The translations under genes and the position numbers were made by a program. From Paramecium pentaurelia (Eukaryota; Ciliophora; Oligohymenophorea; Peniculida; Parameciidae), in contig CAJJDO010000033.1 in the NCBI GenBank assembly GCA_905183005.1, forward strand, positions 413,523-477,522: DNA of 64,000 bases. The letters run 5' to 3'. Positions within the stretch are counted from its first letter, which is position 1. Every line of letters starts with the position of its first letter. Shown here in pieces: positions 1-12,684 of the stretch. The notes beneath the pieces are model-generated. The model saw only the letters and a program-made list of their open reading frames with translations. It had not been told where the DNA came from and searched no databases.

Positions 1-2
1 AA

Positions 3-182
3 TTAACAAATTAGTCATTTCCAGCACCATTTGCTTAAGCTTAATTTTCAGATGAATTTGAAATATTAGGTTCTTTAGAAAAACCTGAAGATAAATAAAA
101 TTAAAATTATGAGAAGGAACTTGAAGAATGTTATTCCGATGTTGAATTACCTCATTTTTAATTTAATCAAGGTGAAATTTGA
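3..182 (+). CDS. C-terminal end of an unknown protein (5' partial)
   Basis: The window opens inside a plus-strand gene. Frame 3 is open from the first base with the ciliate code and ends at TGA 180-182. About 59 residues are visible. They are Q-, E- and F-rich with a run of acidic residues near the end and no recognisable motif. The composition and clean TGA stop support coding. The upstream part lies outside the window, so no function can be given. It converges on the lipase-like gene, with 117 nt of AT-rich spacer between the two stops. Confidence 0.6.
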
Positions 183-299
183 TAATTATATAATTTTATA
201 TGCAAATATTTTTTTTTATAGAAAATATTATAAATTATAAAATGATTTATTAAATAATGTAAATTTAAATTAAATAGGATAATTATTATTTCTAAAAAT

Positions 300-2238
300 T
301 CAGATAAAAAATTCACTGAATAAGTAAACAAACATCTTTACGAATAATAAGTTATCTATAAATTCTATATGAGCTGCCCTTCCTATAAATTTATCCAATT
401 TTCTTAATATATTAAATTATATTTATACTTTTTTGTAATCAAAAAGTCAATATCAAATCTATCAATCTTTTTACATTTTGATTATATATTTGTAACCATT
501 TAATTATAAAATAAGATTTTTGGATCATTAGATTCTTCAATATTTTAAATTAATGCTGACTGAAAAGGTACATAATGATCTTAATGAGATGATAGAATAA
601 CAACATTATTAAACCATTCTAATCCCTCAAATGTACTTAACTAATAAAGAAAAGTTGATGCTATATTCTTATTATCCTTTTAACTCAGTTCTTGAAGTGT
701 TTTGCATTTATTCCATTTTTAAATCATCATTAACCCTGTATCAATTAAAAAGCTTTTAGATGGGGCATATCCACAATGTGGAGTACCTAAACTTATATAA
801 GAATGCATTTAAATTTAAAACTATTATAACATAGGTAAAGCTGCTCTAATTATAAGTCCACCTAAGGAGTGTCCAACAAAAGATAATTTGAAATCAAATA
901 CTCTTTCATGATTTATATAATCAATTATTTCTTCAGCTAAATCTTAAGCTTATTATTTAATAGATTTATTATTAATGAATTCATTACATGTAGGCAATAT
1001 TAATTTTATTTTATCCTAAAAACGAATTTTTAGAATTGCCTTCCAATATCTCATATCATAAGATGTACCTTAATAACCATGAAGTAAAACAACATAATGA
1101 ACTCTGAAATCATTAGAAATTTATTATAATCCTTGCTTTAAGTGAGTGGTTCTAAAGATAAATGGATGTGATTGCAAAGGAATTATGGCTTCAATATAAA
1201 CTATTCTTTAAAATTCAGTATTTTTTAAGGAATGTCGTTTATTTTTTGCTAATTCTTGATTTGTATGAGAAGAAAGATTGATATTTTAAGTAGAATAACT
1301 TAAAATGCAATTCATCCATCTTTATTTTATTTGATCACAATAATCTTATTATAAAATTCTAAGGAGATTTAGATAATTATCTTTTAAGATTGAAATTAAT
1401 TCACACCATAGGACATAGAGATCGTGATGTAAATCATAAAAACTCTAATAAGTTAGAATAATATACCTAATTAATCTAGTTTATTAAATTAGGATCATTT
1501 ATATTATATTCTTATTCTTTATATGATAATTGAATGATTTTTTTATCTGATTATATCTTTAACATTATATTTTGAAGAGAATTTCTATTAGAAGTGAGTA
1601 CATGCATAGTTTAATTAATGAAGGTATTAAAATGAAGTTTAATTTATTCTTCTACAAATCCTTTAGTGAATGATATGTTAATAGGAGTAGTAAAGATTTG
1701 AGTTTATACATTACAGAAATGATTGGTATCAAAATCAACAGGATAATACATTTAGTTGTAATGATGAGGATTGGACACTAAGAATGAAGCATGTGATACT
1801 GGTTTCATTTTTGAATGTAAATGCATCACATTTTAAGTGAAGTCTTGAGAATGTATATCTGGAAGTGACTTAATATCTAAGAAAAGTAAATCCATCTAGA
1901 TTTGAATATTTGAATTAAATTATATTTCTTCTAATCGGAATGCACAACCAACATTAGTAAGCATTTCTTCATCCTCATATATTATTAAAAATCCTTGAGA
2001 ATAAAAATATTAATGATGTATATTTTCTGGATAACATATATGTTTTTCGTCAACCTCATTAACTGAAATGGCTTCTTAACGAGTGGAATTGATAATAAGG
2101 TATGGCTAAGCTCCTGGCTAAGAGAATTTAAGTTTATTTTAATACCACAGAAACTCTAATTTGATAGATTCCTTATGTAGAGAGATCTATATTTGTGAAT
2201 TTGTGGAGATGAATTAAAACTCCGATCTATGTTTTCAT
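300..2238 (-). CDS. FAM135-like putative serine esterase (DUF3657 + DUF676)
   Basis: A predicted lipase/esterase of the FAM135 family, 620 aa after removal of introns 2118-2145, 1445-1466 and 403-428, which leaves a length divisible by three. The N-terminus has the family opening around GIYQIRVSV (N-terminal DUF3657-type region). The C-terminal alpha/beta-hydrolase domain starts near HYVVLLHGYQG, has the nucleophile elbow GHSLGG at about residue 439, then DHYVP with the expected acid. RAAHIEF, just after the last intron, supplies the likely catalytic histidine, so the triad looks complete. The substrate is unknown. The start is the first ATG before the conserved N-terminus, 25 nt below the ARL3 stop. 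Confidence 0.85.
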
Positions 2239-2262
2239 CTAAATATATTTAATATTTAATAT

Positions 2263-2865
2263 TCATTTGTCTTGGACTGTCTTAATCAACCATTCCATTC
2301 CTTCTTATAAACCTTCTTGAGTTTTGGCTGAACATGCAACAATAGACCATTATCTATCATTAATTTTATTTAATTTCAAACTATCAGAGATCTTAATTAG
2401 ATAGAATACTAACCTCATCAGCAGGAAGTGCTTAAACCAAGTCTTATTTATTTGCAAATACCAAGAGAGGTACTTTCTTTAATTCAGCTTCTCCAAGTAA
2501 TTTATCTAACTCTTTGCCTCCCTCTTCCAAACGCATTTAATCAGATGAATCAATCACAAATACTAAAGCATCTGTATTTTCATAGAAGTTGCTCCAATAT
2601 TCTCGAAGTTTCTATAAAGTAGTTTTGGATTTACCTCCTAACCTCCTACATCCCAAACATTAAGTTTAAATCCTTCGTGTTATAAATTTTTAATGTTAAA
2701 GCCATGAGTAGGAGCAATTTGATTTATATCTTCATTTGACAATGCCTTTAAAATAGTAGTTTTTCCTGCATTATCCAAACCTAACACAAGAATTCTTAAT
2801 TCCTTTTCTGACTTCTTAATCTTTCTAATGATATTAAGTAAACCCTAATTAAGCATTAAACTCAT
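2263..2865 (-). CDS. ARL3: ARL3-like small GTPase
   Basis: An Arf-like GTPase of 185 aa with introns 2612-2634 and 2392-2413. Motifs visible in order are the P-loop GLDNAGKTT (about residue 29), PTHGFNI (switch I), WDVGGQ (switch II), NKQD and CSAK. Following residues such as FYENTD and VIDSSD match ARL3 better than ARL2 or ARF. ARL3 releases lipidated cargo inside cilia, which fits a ciliate. An oddity is that the protein begins MSLML, so there is no Gly2 for N-myristoylation. An N-terminal extension of about 5 residues relative to MGLL... could explain this. It is tandem with the lipase gene (24-nt gap). Confidence 0.88.
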
Positions 2866-2937
2866 ACCATCCTCAAAGATTTTTTTTATTATTATTATAT
2901 TTATTATTTAATATTTTCCGTTGCATATATTAATAAA

Positions 2938-3835
2938 TCATGGATATAGAGGTTTATCTTCGCTCTGATGAGAACTTGTAAGATCTGGATGATGTACTGG
3001 ATAAACTGCTTCTTTGACTCTAAATCATTCAATAATATATTAATACCTTCCACTTGCTTAATCCCTAGCAGCAACACGTTTTTTGGCTTCATTGATCTCA
3101 GCTTGAGTAATATTAGTATATCTTTCATCAGCCCACATTGTGTCTGGTCTAAGTTTCTCTCTGTGTCCATCAGCCCAAGTCTTATCTGAAACATCTTTCA
3201 CTGTTCTACCCTTTTAATTTAATGAGCAGCATATACTTTATTATATGGAGAGACCTCTAACACAGAACGATATTAAAGTGTTTAGATTGCCTCAATCTTA
3301 TCAAGTTACTTCTTTTTTTCTTTTAATCCTTCCAAAGCCCATTTTGGACAAATTGATATAATATTATCAGCTTCTTCTTAACATTTAGTTACTCCATTTA
3401 CACTCTAACATCGTTTAAATTATTCAATCTATCTAACACAACCTCTTGGAAGTGCTTAAGCTCTAATTGCTAATGCTGTAAACATAGGAGCATCTCTATT
3501 TCAAATAGGATTTCTAATTACTTTCTAGTTTGCCATCCATGATTGCCAAAGTGTTATTCACTCAAAGGATCATAATGAGTTGGGAAGAATACACTCCAAT
3601 TTACTCTATTAGGATAAGGATCTGGAAAATAGAATCCATTTCCATTTCTAATTCCCATACCCATACGCTTCTAATTAGGAATTTATTGCATAGCAAATGG
3701 GTTATATGGAGCGATAGCCCTTCTCCACTTAGACAATGTATTATTCAGTAGATTCTTTTTAACATTCAAGTATGGATAATTTGTCTCATAGTACTCAAAA
3801 TCCAATGGTTGGCCGTCTGGGTTATCGTTCGACAT
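2938..3835 (-). CDS. Twin-CHCH (CX9C/CX10C) protein, likely mitochondrial
   Basis: A 272-aa protein after removing introns 3496-3521, 3211-3236 and 3020-3046. The centre carries two cysteine pairs, C-X9-C followed by C-X10-C ending ICPKW, as in coiled-coil-helix-coiled-coil-helix proteins of the mitochondrial intermembrane space. Many of these are respiratory-complex subunits or assembly factors. The N-terminus is rich in Y, N and P, and the C-terminus is charged with conserved-looking W residues. A resemblance to complex I CHCH subunits such as NDUFB10 is possible but not demonstrated. There is no obvious presequence, consistent with Mia40-type import. Confidence 0.7.
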
Positions 3836-4648
3836 ATATAAAGATTTAATTAATTCTTATTGTATTTAAAATAAAAAAAGTAATTGTATAAATCTATCCT
3901 CAATACTAGAGTAACCATCAGTGGTTCCTATTGCTAAAAATAATAATTACTATTATTCCTTACTAAAATGGTTCTATTTTTTTGAATCTCTTTTTAAGAA
4001 TTATAAAATCAGAAAAAATTGAAATGATTTTTGCTTGAAAGAAGGCAAGATACATTTTCAAATACATGTCACAAATTATTATTTATCTTATGAATTTGAT
4101 CAAAAATAAATCTTATTAATATTTTACTTTAGTTGTGATAATCAAAATGTTATCAAATCAATCCCTTAAGAATTGAAATAAATTGAAAATAGAAAACATA
4201 GTTAGAGAATTAAATACTAGAATTTATTAATTCTTTCCTTGCTTTTATAGTGTTTTTTATTTTCTTAAAAAATTACTCAATTTATTTTATAAATTTCAAT
4301 TATTTTTCTATTACCATATTTTTTCTCATTTTCACTTATATTTATTTAAATTATTGAAATAATTATATTTGTTAATGGAATAATTACTAGATTAGACTTA
4401 AACTAATTATAAAATCTTTTTTGGTATTGTTATTTAATAACAGAAAATATTTGTTTATTTGTTTATGAGGTATTAATAAAAAATACAAATGACTTTATTT
4501 TATTATGATGTTCATTATAATTAATTATCTTATATATTTATTCTATTATATTATTATATAGAAATATATAACATATATAGATTTCAAGAATTTTATATAA
4601 TGGTAGAATTATGGAGAATGCTTTAATTTAATTTGAATATTATTATTA
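3836..4648. other. Intergenic, divergent starts, no gene seen
   Basis: About 810 nt of AT-rich sequence lie between the CHCH gene (start at 3835, minus) and the Rab2 gene (start 4649, plus). I found no frame in either strand with conserved motifs under the ciliate code. It presumably holds both promoters, but no specific element is recognisable. Confidence 0.5.
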
Positions 4649-5337
4649 ATGTCATATCATTATCTGTTTAAGTTTATCATAATAGGAGATACTTGTAATA
4701 ATAATATGATAATATGAAGCTGTCGGAAAATCCTGCATTTTGTATTAATTTTTGGAATAGAAGTTTCGAGTGACACATGAGATGACAGTGGGAGTTGAAT
4801 TTGGAGCCAAAATTCTGGATTTAGAGAATAAATAGATCAAATTATAAATTTGGGATACTGCTGGATAAGAAACTTTTAAATCTATCACAAGATAATATTA
4901 TAGATCAGCAGCAGGAGCAATTTTAGTATATGATATCACGAAAAGGGAATCTTTTGATAATGTTAGAGAATGGATAAAAGAATGTTAAACACATGGCACA
5001 TAGGATATGGTTATAGTATTAGTTGGAAATAAAATTGATTTAGAAAAATAGTATAATATACATAATATAAATGGCGTAAAGTTTCCAAATCAGAAGGATA
5101 GTAATTAGCGAATGAAAAAAATCTATTATTTATTGAAACAAGTGCAAAGGATAATTTAAATATTATTGATGTAATATCAATAATATTTTTTAGACATTCT
5201 CATAAGCAGCATAACAAGTGTTAAAAATTGTATAGAATAGTTAACAAAAGAATGAACTACCAGGAGTCAGAGTTGGATAATCTATTAATTAAACATAAAA
5301 TTAATAAAATAGTTCTAAATCACGTAGATGTTGCTGA
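4649..5337 (+). CDS. RAB2: Rab2-like small GTPase with a disrupted splice acceptor
   Basis: The start MSYHYLFKFIIIGD is typical of Rab2, which acts in ER-Golgi and lysosome-directed traffic. Introns 4695-4719 and 5171-5193 are canonical. Motifs are GDTSVGKS (P-loop), WDTAGQE, GNKID, ETSAK and a C-terminal CC prenylation end (SRRCC). Between LEKQ and RKVSKSEG the frame breaks. A 23-nt segment 5051-5073 starts GTATAA and has intron size and composition, but ends ...ATG instead of AG. Excising it gives a full-length 205-aa Rab2. Without excision the protein is truncated. The gene is otherwise intact, so this is a single-base lesion, a non-canonical intron or an assembly error. Confidence 0.82.
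5051..5073 (+). other. Probable intron with GT...TG ends in Rab2 gene
   Basis: The 23 nt start GTATAATATA and sit exactly where the Rab2 frame must shift. The last two bases are TG rather than AG. Joining base 5050 to 5074 restores Q-R-K-V-S after L-E-K, as expected for Rab2. Every other intron inferred in the window ends in AG. Confidence 0.55.
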
Positions 5338-5704
5338 AATTATAATTAAATTATATATCGTTATTGCACAGAAATTATAAAATTAAAAATAGATGAATAT
5401 ACTATCATCTTACTTATTCAAATATAACTATTTTAAAGATCTTTAAATAAAATAATTCATTGATCAAGATAAAACTCATATTAAAATAAAAATTATTAAA
5501 GATTATTATCATAAAAGAATTAAAATAAACTAATTCCTAGATTAATGAAATACTATATCAAAAATATAAAATTAACTTTCTTGTTCAATTATATTCAGTT
5601 TTCTTTACATATATATATATAATAAGTTTAATTTAAATATAATTAAGGTTTTTAGACTTTAGAATCAAATATATATATATGTATATTATATATAATTATA
5701 TTTA
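5338..5704. other. Intergenic, convergent stops, no gene seen
   Basis: About 370 nt of very AT-rich sequence with short TATATA runs lie between the Rab2 stop and the stop of the minus-strand membrane protein gene. No coding or RNA signal was recognised. Confidence 0.5.
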
Positions 5705-6344
5705 TCAAATTGCTACCAACTCAATCCAATAAAGATTAGGTTCAACCTACCATTTATATCCTTTGGCTTGATAAATTTATGAATTCTGATTGTTTAAGTA
5801 TTCAGTCACTTTATTTAGCTGTTCTTTCTCCAAATCCATGAATTAAGGTTCTAAACTCCAAGTCTTAGCAACAACAATTAAAGTAAGCACTTTTATAATA
5901 TAAATAAAATACATGCAGCTAAACATAGAATTGATACTGCAACATAAAGCAATCCTAATTTATCTCTATTTCCATAGATTAAAACTAAAAGAAAAACAAA
6001 AGCCAAAAGGATTAAAAAAACAGAAACATAAAGAAGTGGTTAATATGCCTTTGTAGGATCTTTATGTTCTTCTCTTTATTTTTCTCTCCATAAATTTCGA
6101 CAAATACGAGTAGCTTCACCCACTGTGTTATCAAAAGTCTATTTATCTATACTTCTAGCTAATAATTTTTCATCATAAGTTTTCCATTAGAATCCAACTC
6201 CCTAGAAAATAAAAAAATAATTATAAATACATCTTTATTGGCTTTAACAATGAAACGCTCTTCAGTAGATTATGGAAATTCAAGTTTATCTATCTTTTAT
6301 GCTCTTGAAGCAAAATTAAAGTCTCCTCCTTTGACTTTCTTCAT
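5705..6344 (-). CDS. Two-TM protein, possible ERF4/GOLGA7-type domain
   Basis: A 195-aa protein with introns 6202-6230 and 5890-5912. After a polar N-terminus come two adjacent hydrophobic segments (about residues 95-115 and 122-145) separated by a short NRDK loop. The soluble C-terminus contains LNKVTEYLNNQN and ends KGYKWQVEPNLYWIELVAI. The helix, then a G-x2-W/P segment, then a terminal strand resembles the Ras-palmitoylation accessory domain (ERF4/GOLGA7), and CHIC-type relatives are membrane-attached. This is inferred from pattern only. It could be an unrelated membrane protein. Confidence 0.5.
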
Positions 6345-6518
6345 TTAATTTAAATTATATATAATAATATGTATTAAATACTAAAAAGTGTCTCACATTT
6401 TTAGAACGAGTGTATTCTTACCTATTCAAAAGAGAAGCTAATAATTTACACAAAAGAAATATTGTAACATATGCAAGTACTAACATCATGAGATTCTCCT
6501 TAGACTTTTAGGAATTAT

Positions 6519-9500
6519 ATGAGTGACATCGTGGCTGTGGCAACATCTAGTAAAGGAGTATTTGTCGTGTTCTGTGAAAGAGAGTTGATAGCGTATAAGC
6601 CATTATTGAATGGATGGGAATAGAGTTACAGTAAAAATTGCACGAATCCCATAAGAGATGCATTTTTCTCTTTTGATGGTATATATATTGTTCTATAAAA
6701 CAGATGAACATATTATAGGATGTTCATAAAATAAATTACATATTTGGAAAGCAACTCATAAGTAAAATAGATTACTTGGACAATTAGATTAATATGAATT
6801 AATTGATCTGACAGAAATTTATACATTAGAATTGGAATACTAAATAGCAAATGTGAAATTTTCTCCAGATGTTCGTTATTTTACAACTCTTCATGAAAAT
6901 ACTGTTATTGTTTGGGATTTCAATTCAATTAAAGAAGTTTAAGAAGGAGTACTATCATAATAATAAAGAGTGAAATTAGATCATTAGGATGAAGTAATTT
7001 CTTACAAATTTAGAGGTACACTTAGAATAGCTCCATCTCCTTTTCCTACTCCTAATACTATTGTTACATTAACTAAAACTAATTAATTAACAGTATGGCA
7101 AGAAATGATTTAATGTAAAAATTTCTGTAAATTACACACTTTACATTTTGATTAAATCTCATCATTTTGTTTCATTTATCTAAAAGGTTAAACACCCTAT
7201 CCTTCAAAAAATATCTATTTAGAATCAGATTAATTTGGAGTTTAAGATACTGAATAATCTAGTGTTGATTATCTTTTATTACATTAAGAATTCGAATTAA
7301 GTGTGGTTAAATTAGATTTTCTTAGAAATTATTCTTTAGAAGAATCTGTAAAAGTTATTAAGAAAACTAAAAGTGATATTTTTAAATAAATAAAAAAGAT
7401 TCTTTTAGTAGATTAGATTGAAGGATAAAAGATAGAAATTATTGGATTTGATAGATTATGGAATTTAATCAAAATATGTGTAAATTTGAAAGATGATACT
7501 AAATAAGTATTTTAATGTGAAAAATTTTTATTTTAAAATATTGTACATTTTTCAATTTGTAAAAGTTAAGTGGCTATAATAAATGATTGGAATTACTTAT
7601 GTTTATAATAATTAAAATTAAATAGTGTAATTAGTTAGGAATATCATATTTAAGATGGACAATCTAAAATTTGGAAAATTAATTCCAATCTATCAAAATG
7701 TAAAATAGAATGTATATAATAGATTAGCAAATGTATATTACTAGAGATAAAGTAAAAGAAAATGATGTTATTCTACTCATTTCATCTAATGCTTAATAAT
7801 GTTTGGCTTTCATTATATAATCAAATTAATTAGTAGAAGTACATCTCAATCTATATAATCATCTATCAATTGATTATAGAGATTCAATTAGTGATTGGAA
7901 AAAAATTAATTATGAAATAGAAGAATTACAATTATTAATTATAGCCAAACAAAAAATTGCTTTAATCTAAATTCAATTTGAAATTTATGGTCATGGATAA
8001 ATTGATTTTTAAGTTATAGAATTGAAAACATGGAAATTAGATTTTGTTTATGAAAGATTATAGATATTATAATCAACTGAACTTTCTTTTATTTCTATTA
8101 CTGGAAAATAATTAAAGGGATTTAATGAATAAATGTAATAAATTGTTCAAATCTCTAAAAATTATAATATTAAAGAAGTTGGATAATTAAGAGGAATTCA
8201 ACCTATTTATTTTGTAATAAGTCATTAAAATGAAATTGATTTTCATTCCTCATCAGGAGAATTTTTAGTTAGATTCAATCTTTAATCATTTCTTGTTAGA
8301 GTAGATAAAGCTCTTTATGATGTTTCTAAAGTTATTGTATAAGTTGTACCATTAACTAACTTTGCATTTATTTTATAAACAGATAATTACTTGACTGCAT
8401 TTGCTATTCAATTTGATAAAAGTGATTAAAATTATAAATTGTCTTCAATTAAATAGTAATTTATTTATTTAATATTTATAGAAAATATTTAAATAATAGA
8501 GAGGGAATCTATTGTAAACGATTATCTAAATATTCAATGCCACAAAATTACAGATTCTATACAATAAAGGATTGTTTGATTGTAAAAACAGGAAGAAAAA
8601 TTAAAGTATTAGGAAATTCATTAATACGTTGTTTAGCTGATAAGTTTTGGATGCCTAGTACTTTAAATTACAAATTAATAAATCAATAAAGTATTTTCTA
8701 TTATTTTATAATTAAGACAATGTTCAATTGTAAGATTTTGATTTTCTGAGTGAATTAATACAATTAGGTAAATTATAATTAGTATAATTTATCTTAAAAT
8801 TAATATGTCTGAAATTCAAACATCATGGTGCTTTAGGAAATCATTTTATGGTTCCATATAAAAATTTATTAGAATTATATCATATGAATTCTGAACCAGA
8901 ACCTTAATGGGTTGATGCTATTAAAATATATGAAATGAAGAAATTATAAGACAAAGATTCATATGATTATAATCTAAATCCAGTTGATATACTTAAAAAG
9001 ATATGTTAAGAATATCCATTAAAAATTAACATAATCCTAGATTATTTAAGATATTATGAAGATAATTAACGTTCATTAGATTTTTATGCTGCAATGTTTA
9101 TGTTCCATGTGCATATCTTTAGAAATCAACCCACTCATAAAAGGAATCGTGTTTTAAGTTCCAAAGAAGTAGTTTGGGCATTACATTCTTTATAAAAAGA
9201 AACCCTATGGTAAGAATGTATTGTAAGCTCTGATGATTTATCTTGGAATTTACTTAAAAGATATGCAGCAGTTTTATGGATGGATTTATCATTTATTAAA
9301 TAAAGATTAGAAGAAATTGCATTATAGATTTATAAATAATCAAAGGATCCATTTTAATCATTATTATATTTTATAGTTTTAGGTAAAAAGAGTGTAATTA
9401 CAACCCTTTTCAAAAAGGAAGTTAATTCTGGTAAGGAATTCAAATCAACTTATGAATTTTTGCAATAAGATTTCACTTAACCTAGATGGAAATCGGCAGC

Positions 9501-12500
9501 ATCAAAAAATGCTTATGCCTTAGTATCCAAAAAAAGATATTAAGATGCAGCTGCCTTTTTCTTAATAGGAGGACATTTGAATGATGCAGTAAATGTAATG
9601 GCTAGATATATGGAGGATATATAATTAGCTTATTTAACTACTAAGATCTATGAACCTTAAGGTGGACCTGTTGGAGAATAATTAATTTAAGATTATTTTA
9701 TTAAAAGTGGTGAGGAAATGAATGATATTTGGTTATTGCATATTGGTTGTTATCTATTGGGAAAATATGTTGATAGTGTTAATGTTTTATTAAGAGAACC
9801 TGAACATCATATTTTAGAATATGATAATTTTGGAAAAGCTATTTGTATTAGTTGGCCTTCTACATTTACACCTTAATTATCATATTATCATCCATCAGCT
9901 ATTCTTTTGGTTGAAAAATTGAAAGATAATATAAATGTTAAAAGAGAAATTCAATAAAGTATTGATGCAAATAAAAAAAAGAGTAAGAAAGCTGAAGATG
10001 ATATATTTTCTCAATTTTATGAAAGTGAAGAATCAGAAGAAGAAGAGGTTATAGAATAAGTACCAATTAAGACTATTAATAATAATTAAGAATTTATTAA
10101 ATAATAAGCAGTAGAATATTATTATAATATTTAAATGCCATAATTAGGAATGATATTTGCATAAGATTTAAATTAAGAAACAGAACAATCAGAATAATTA
10201 ATTGAATTATAGATTGAAATGTATATAGTTTAAGCAATTGAAGATTAAGAACATTTTACAAATTATGTATAATTAATGTAGAAACTTGATGATTTAGCTA
10301 AATTTACAAATCATAATAAAACAAAACTTTATGATATTGCATTGAAGAAATTAAGATAATTAAAGTCTCCTGCTCGTTTACTTACATTTGCAATTCATTA
10401 TGATTAAACAGGATTCGATGAATTTATATCTTTTTGTTAAGAAACATAAAGTTTATTATATAGAATATGTTTCGATTATCCTTTATCTGAAAAGAGTTAA
10501 GAATATTATTTAACATTTGTTCAAAGTCTATATGAAGTTGATGTTGGATTAAAACTATTTTAATAATCATAATATTATCAGAAGAAATTTGATAATAAAT
10601 TGAAATTGAATATTATTAAGTTATTGGCATTATTTATGACATTAATTTTAGCATTGGAATTACATTTATGGGATAATGCATTTGAATAATTGAGAAAATT
10701 GGAGACTTTTTGTAATACTGTTTATAAATAACATGTATAAGATTGTGGATATGAGAATTTGAGAGATGATTTCTGTGAATTAGTAAAATCAGTAATAAAA
10801 AATAAAAGACTATATTCAAATAAAGGATTCAAAGCATATAGAAGTTTAGATGTTTTATAAGATGCTTATCCTGAAGATTTATATAATGTTAGTGAATAGG
10901 ATTATTTATAAAAGCATAAACCAATAACATTAGAATAAGAATAATAAAATTCATAAAGATCAGAAAGTCTTGAAGATTCATAATAATAAGATATTAATTA
11001 AGAAAAGAGTTCAAATGAAGAGAATATTTAGAATTAATTTATATATTTTACATTGTAATCTTTGATTGTAAAATATTTCTTGTCTATATCTAAAAGTTAT
11101 TTTAAATTAGAAATGTTTAATATTGCAATAACTAGTTATAGTAATATATTTACAATGGCTGAATAATATGTGACAACCAGGAATGAAATGGTAATCACTT
11201 TATTTAAGAATCTCTCTGATTTTTCATAAGAATAAAATTTTATTGAAGATCTAAGAATGGTTCTAAAAGAATCTTCATTTGCTAAAAGTTAATACTTTAA
11301 ATAACTTGAAAAAATATTCAATTTAAATAATTTCTTTTAAATTTGTTCTAAAGTTGGATTAGATTAATATTTGGAAGAAATCTCTATTAATAGAACTAAA
11401 TAAGCATTTAAATATCCAATAAGTAATTTCGATGAATAATCTATAATTACATTTAAAAATAAAATCTTTAAATAAGGTGTTGAAGTATTTAAAATAAAAA
11501 CTGATTAAATTAAAAGTATGTGTATTAATAATGCTAATCCAATTGAAGGATTTGTATTATATGGTAAATTCTTAAAGCATATGAAATTTTATAATACTCT
11601 TTAACACAAAAATAGATCACTTGATGGTTATAATTTAGTAGAAGAAGAGACAATAGATGAAGCTATAAGATCAGAAGCTTCTTAAACAAATAAACCCTAC
11701 ATTATAAAACTATGTTCATCAGCTTTAGGAATCTAAGTTGGATTTGATAAAGAAAAAGAACCATATTTAAAATCAAGAGCATATCCATATGAAGAATATA
11801 AAGATTTTACTGAAAAGGATTTTATGGAAAAATTTTAGAATTGTTCTAGTAAATAAATTCCAGAAGAAGATTTATAATGTTTGGCATCTCATCCTCATCT
11901 ACCATTATTTTTATAAGGTGGAAAAGGAATGGTTAATGTAATGACTTTTAAATAATCATCCTAAGTAGTTGCTGAATTTAATACATAATAGAGAGATTAA
12001 ATTGATTCCCTTAAATTTAATAATTCAGGTGAATTATTTATTGGACATGATGTTAATAATAGTGCTTATATTTGGAAACTCAATAGAGTAAATAAACTCA
12101 ATACACCACTCTTTTTACTTAATAGTAAAGTTAGACCAACTACTGATTTAACATTCATTAATGAGGGAACAGTTTTTGCTTCAATTTATAGTTCAACAAG
12201 TAAACCTCATTTTGGTTTGTATGATATGTTATTACCTTCTAATCGTAATATAGTAGCATAAGAAAACTTTAATGGAACAGACATTTTATTTTCTACTCCC
12301 CTAAATTCAATATTGATAGGAAATTAGAAAAAAGGAACTGTCAATTTCTTAGATATCAGAAAAAATTAAATCTATAAAACATTAGAAGTAATTGTTTAAT
12401 TATATTTTTAAGTTACCTTTTACAGAAATCAAATTTATGAAATTAAATCAGTATTAAACATCATTAATATGTGCTTGCAATGATGGACAAATCAAAATCA

Positions 12501-12675
12501 TAAATTTAGAAACATTATCAACAATTGTAGATTATAAACCATTTAGATAAGGTATAAAAATATCCATAATATTCTAGATAAAAAACAATAAATTATGGCT
12601 TTGACTTAAACTGAAAATGCTACATATGCAGCATCATCCGATGGAGTTATATCATTAGTATATTTGAATGCATGA
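6519..12675 (+). CDS. RAV1: RAV1/DmX-like V-ATPase assembly factor (WD40 + Rav1 core)
   Basis: A 2001-aa protein with introns 6679-6703, 7700-7722, 8456-8481, 8691-8716, 12388-12412 and 12552-12577. Its length is exactly divisible by three after removal. The N-terminus has WD40-like strands (FSPDVRYFTTLHENT, VIVWDF). The central helical Rav1p_C-type core contains AAMFMFHVHIFR, AAVLWMDLSFI, ASKNAYALVSKK and DAVNVMARY, typical of RAVE subunit 1, DmX and rabconnectin-3. A Q/E-rich linker follows, then a C-terminal WD40 block (GHDVNNSAYIWKL). RAVE promotes reassembly of V1 with V0 of the proton pump. In Paramecium this would concern contractile-vacuole or phagosome acidification, which is inference. 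Confidence 0.87.
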
Positions 12676-12684
12676 ATTTATTAA

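Noticed and set aside
2904..3194. Minus-strand ORF beginning MFQIRLGL
   Set aside because: It is a wrong-frame reading across the introns of the CHCH gene.
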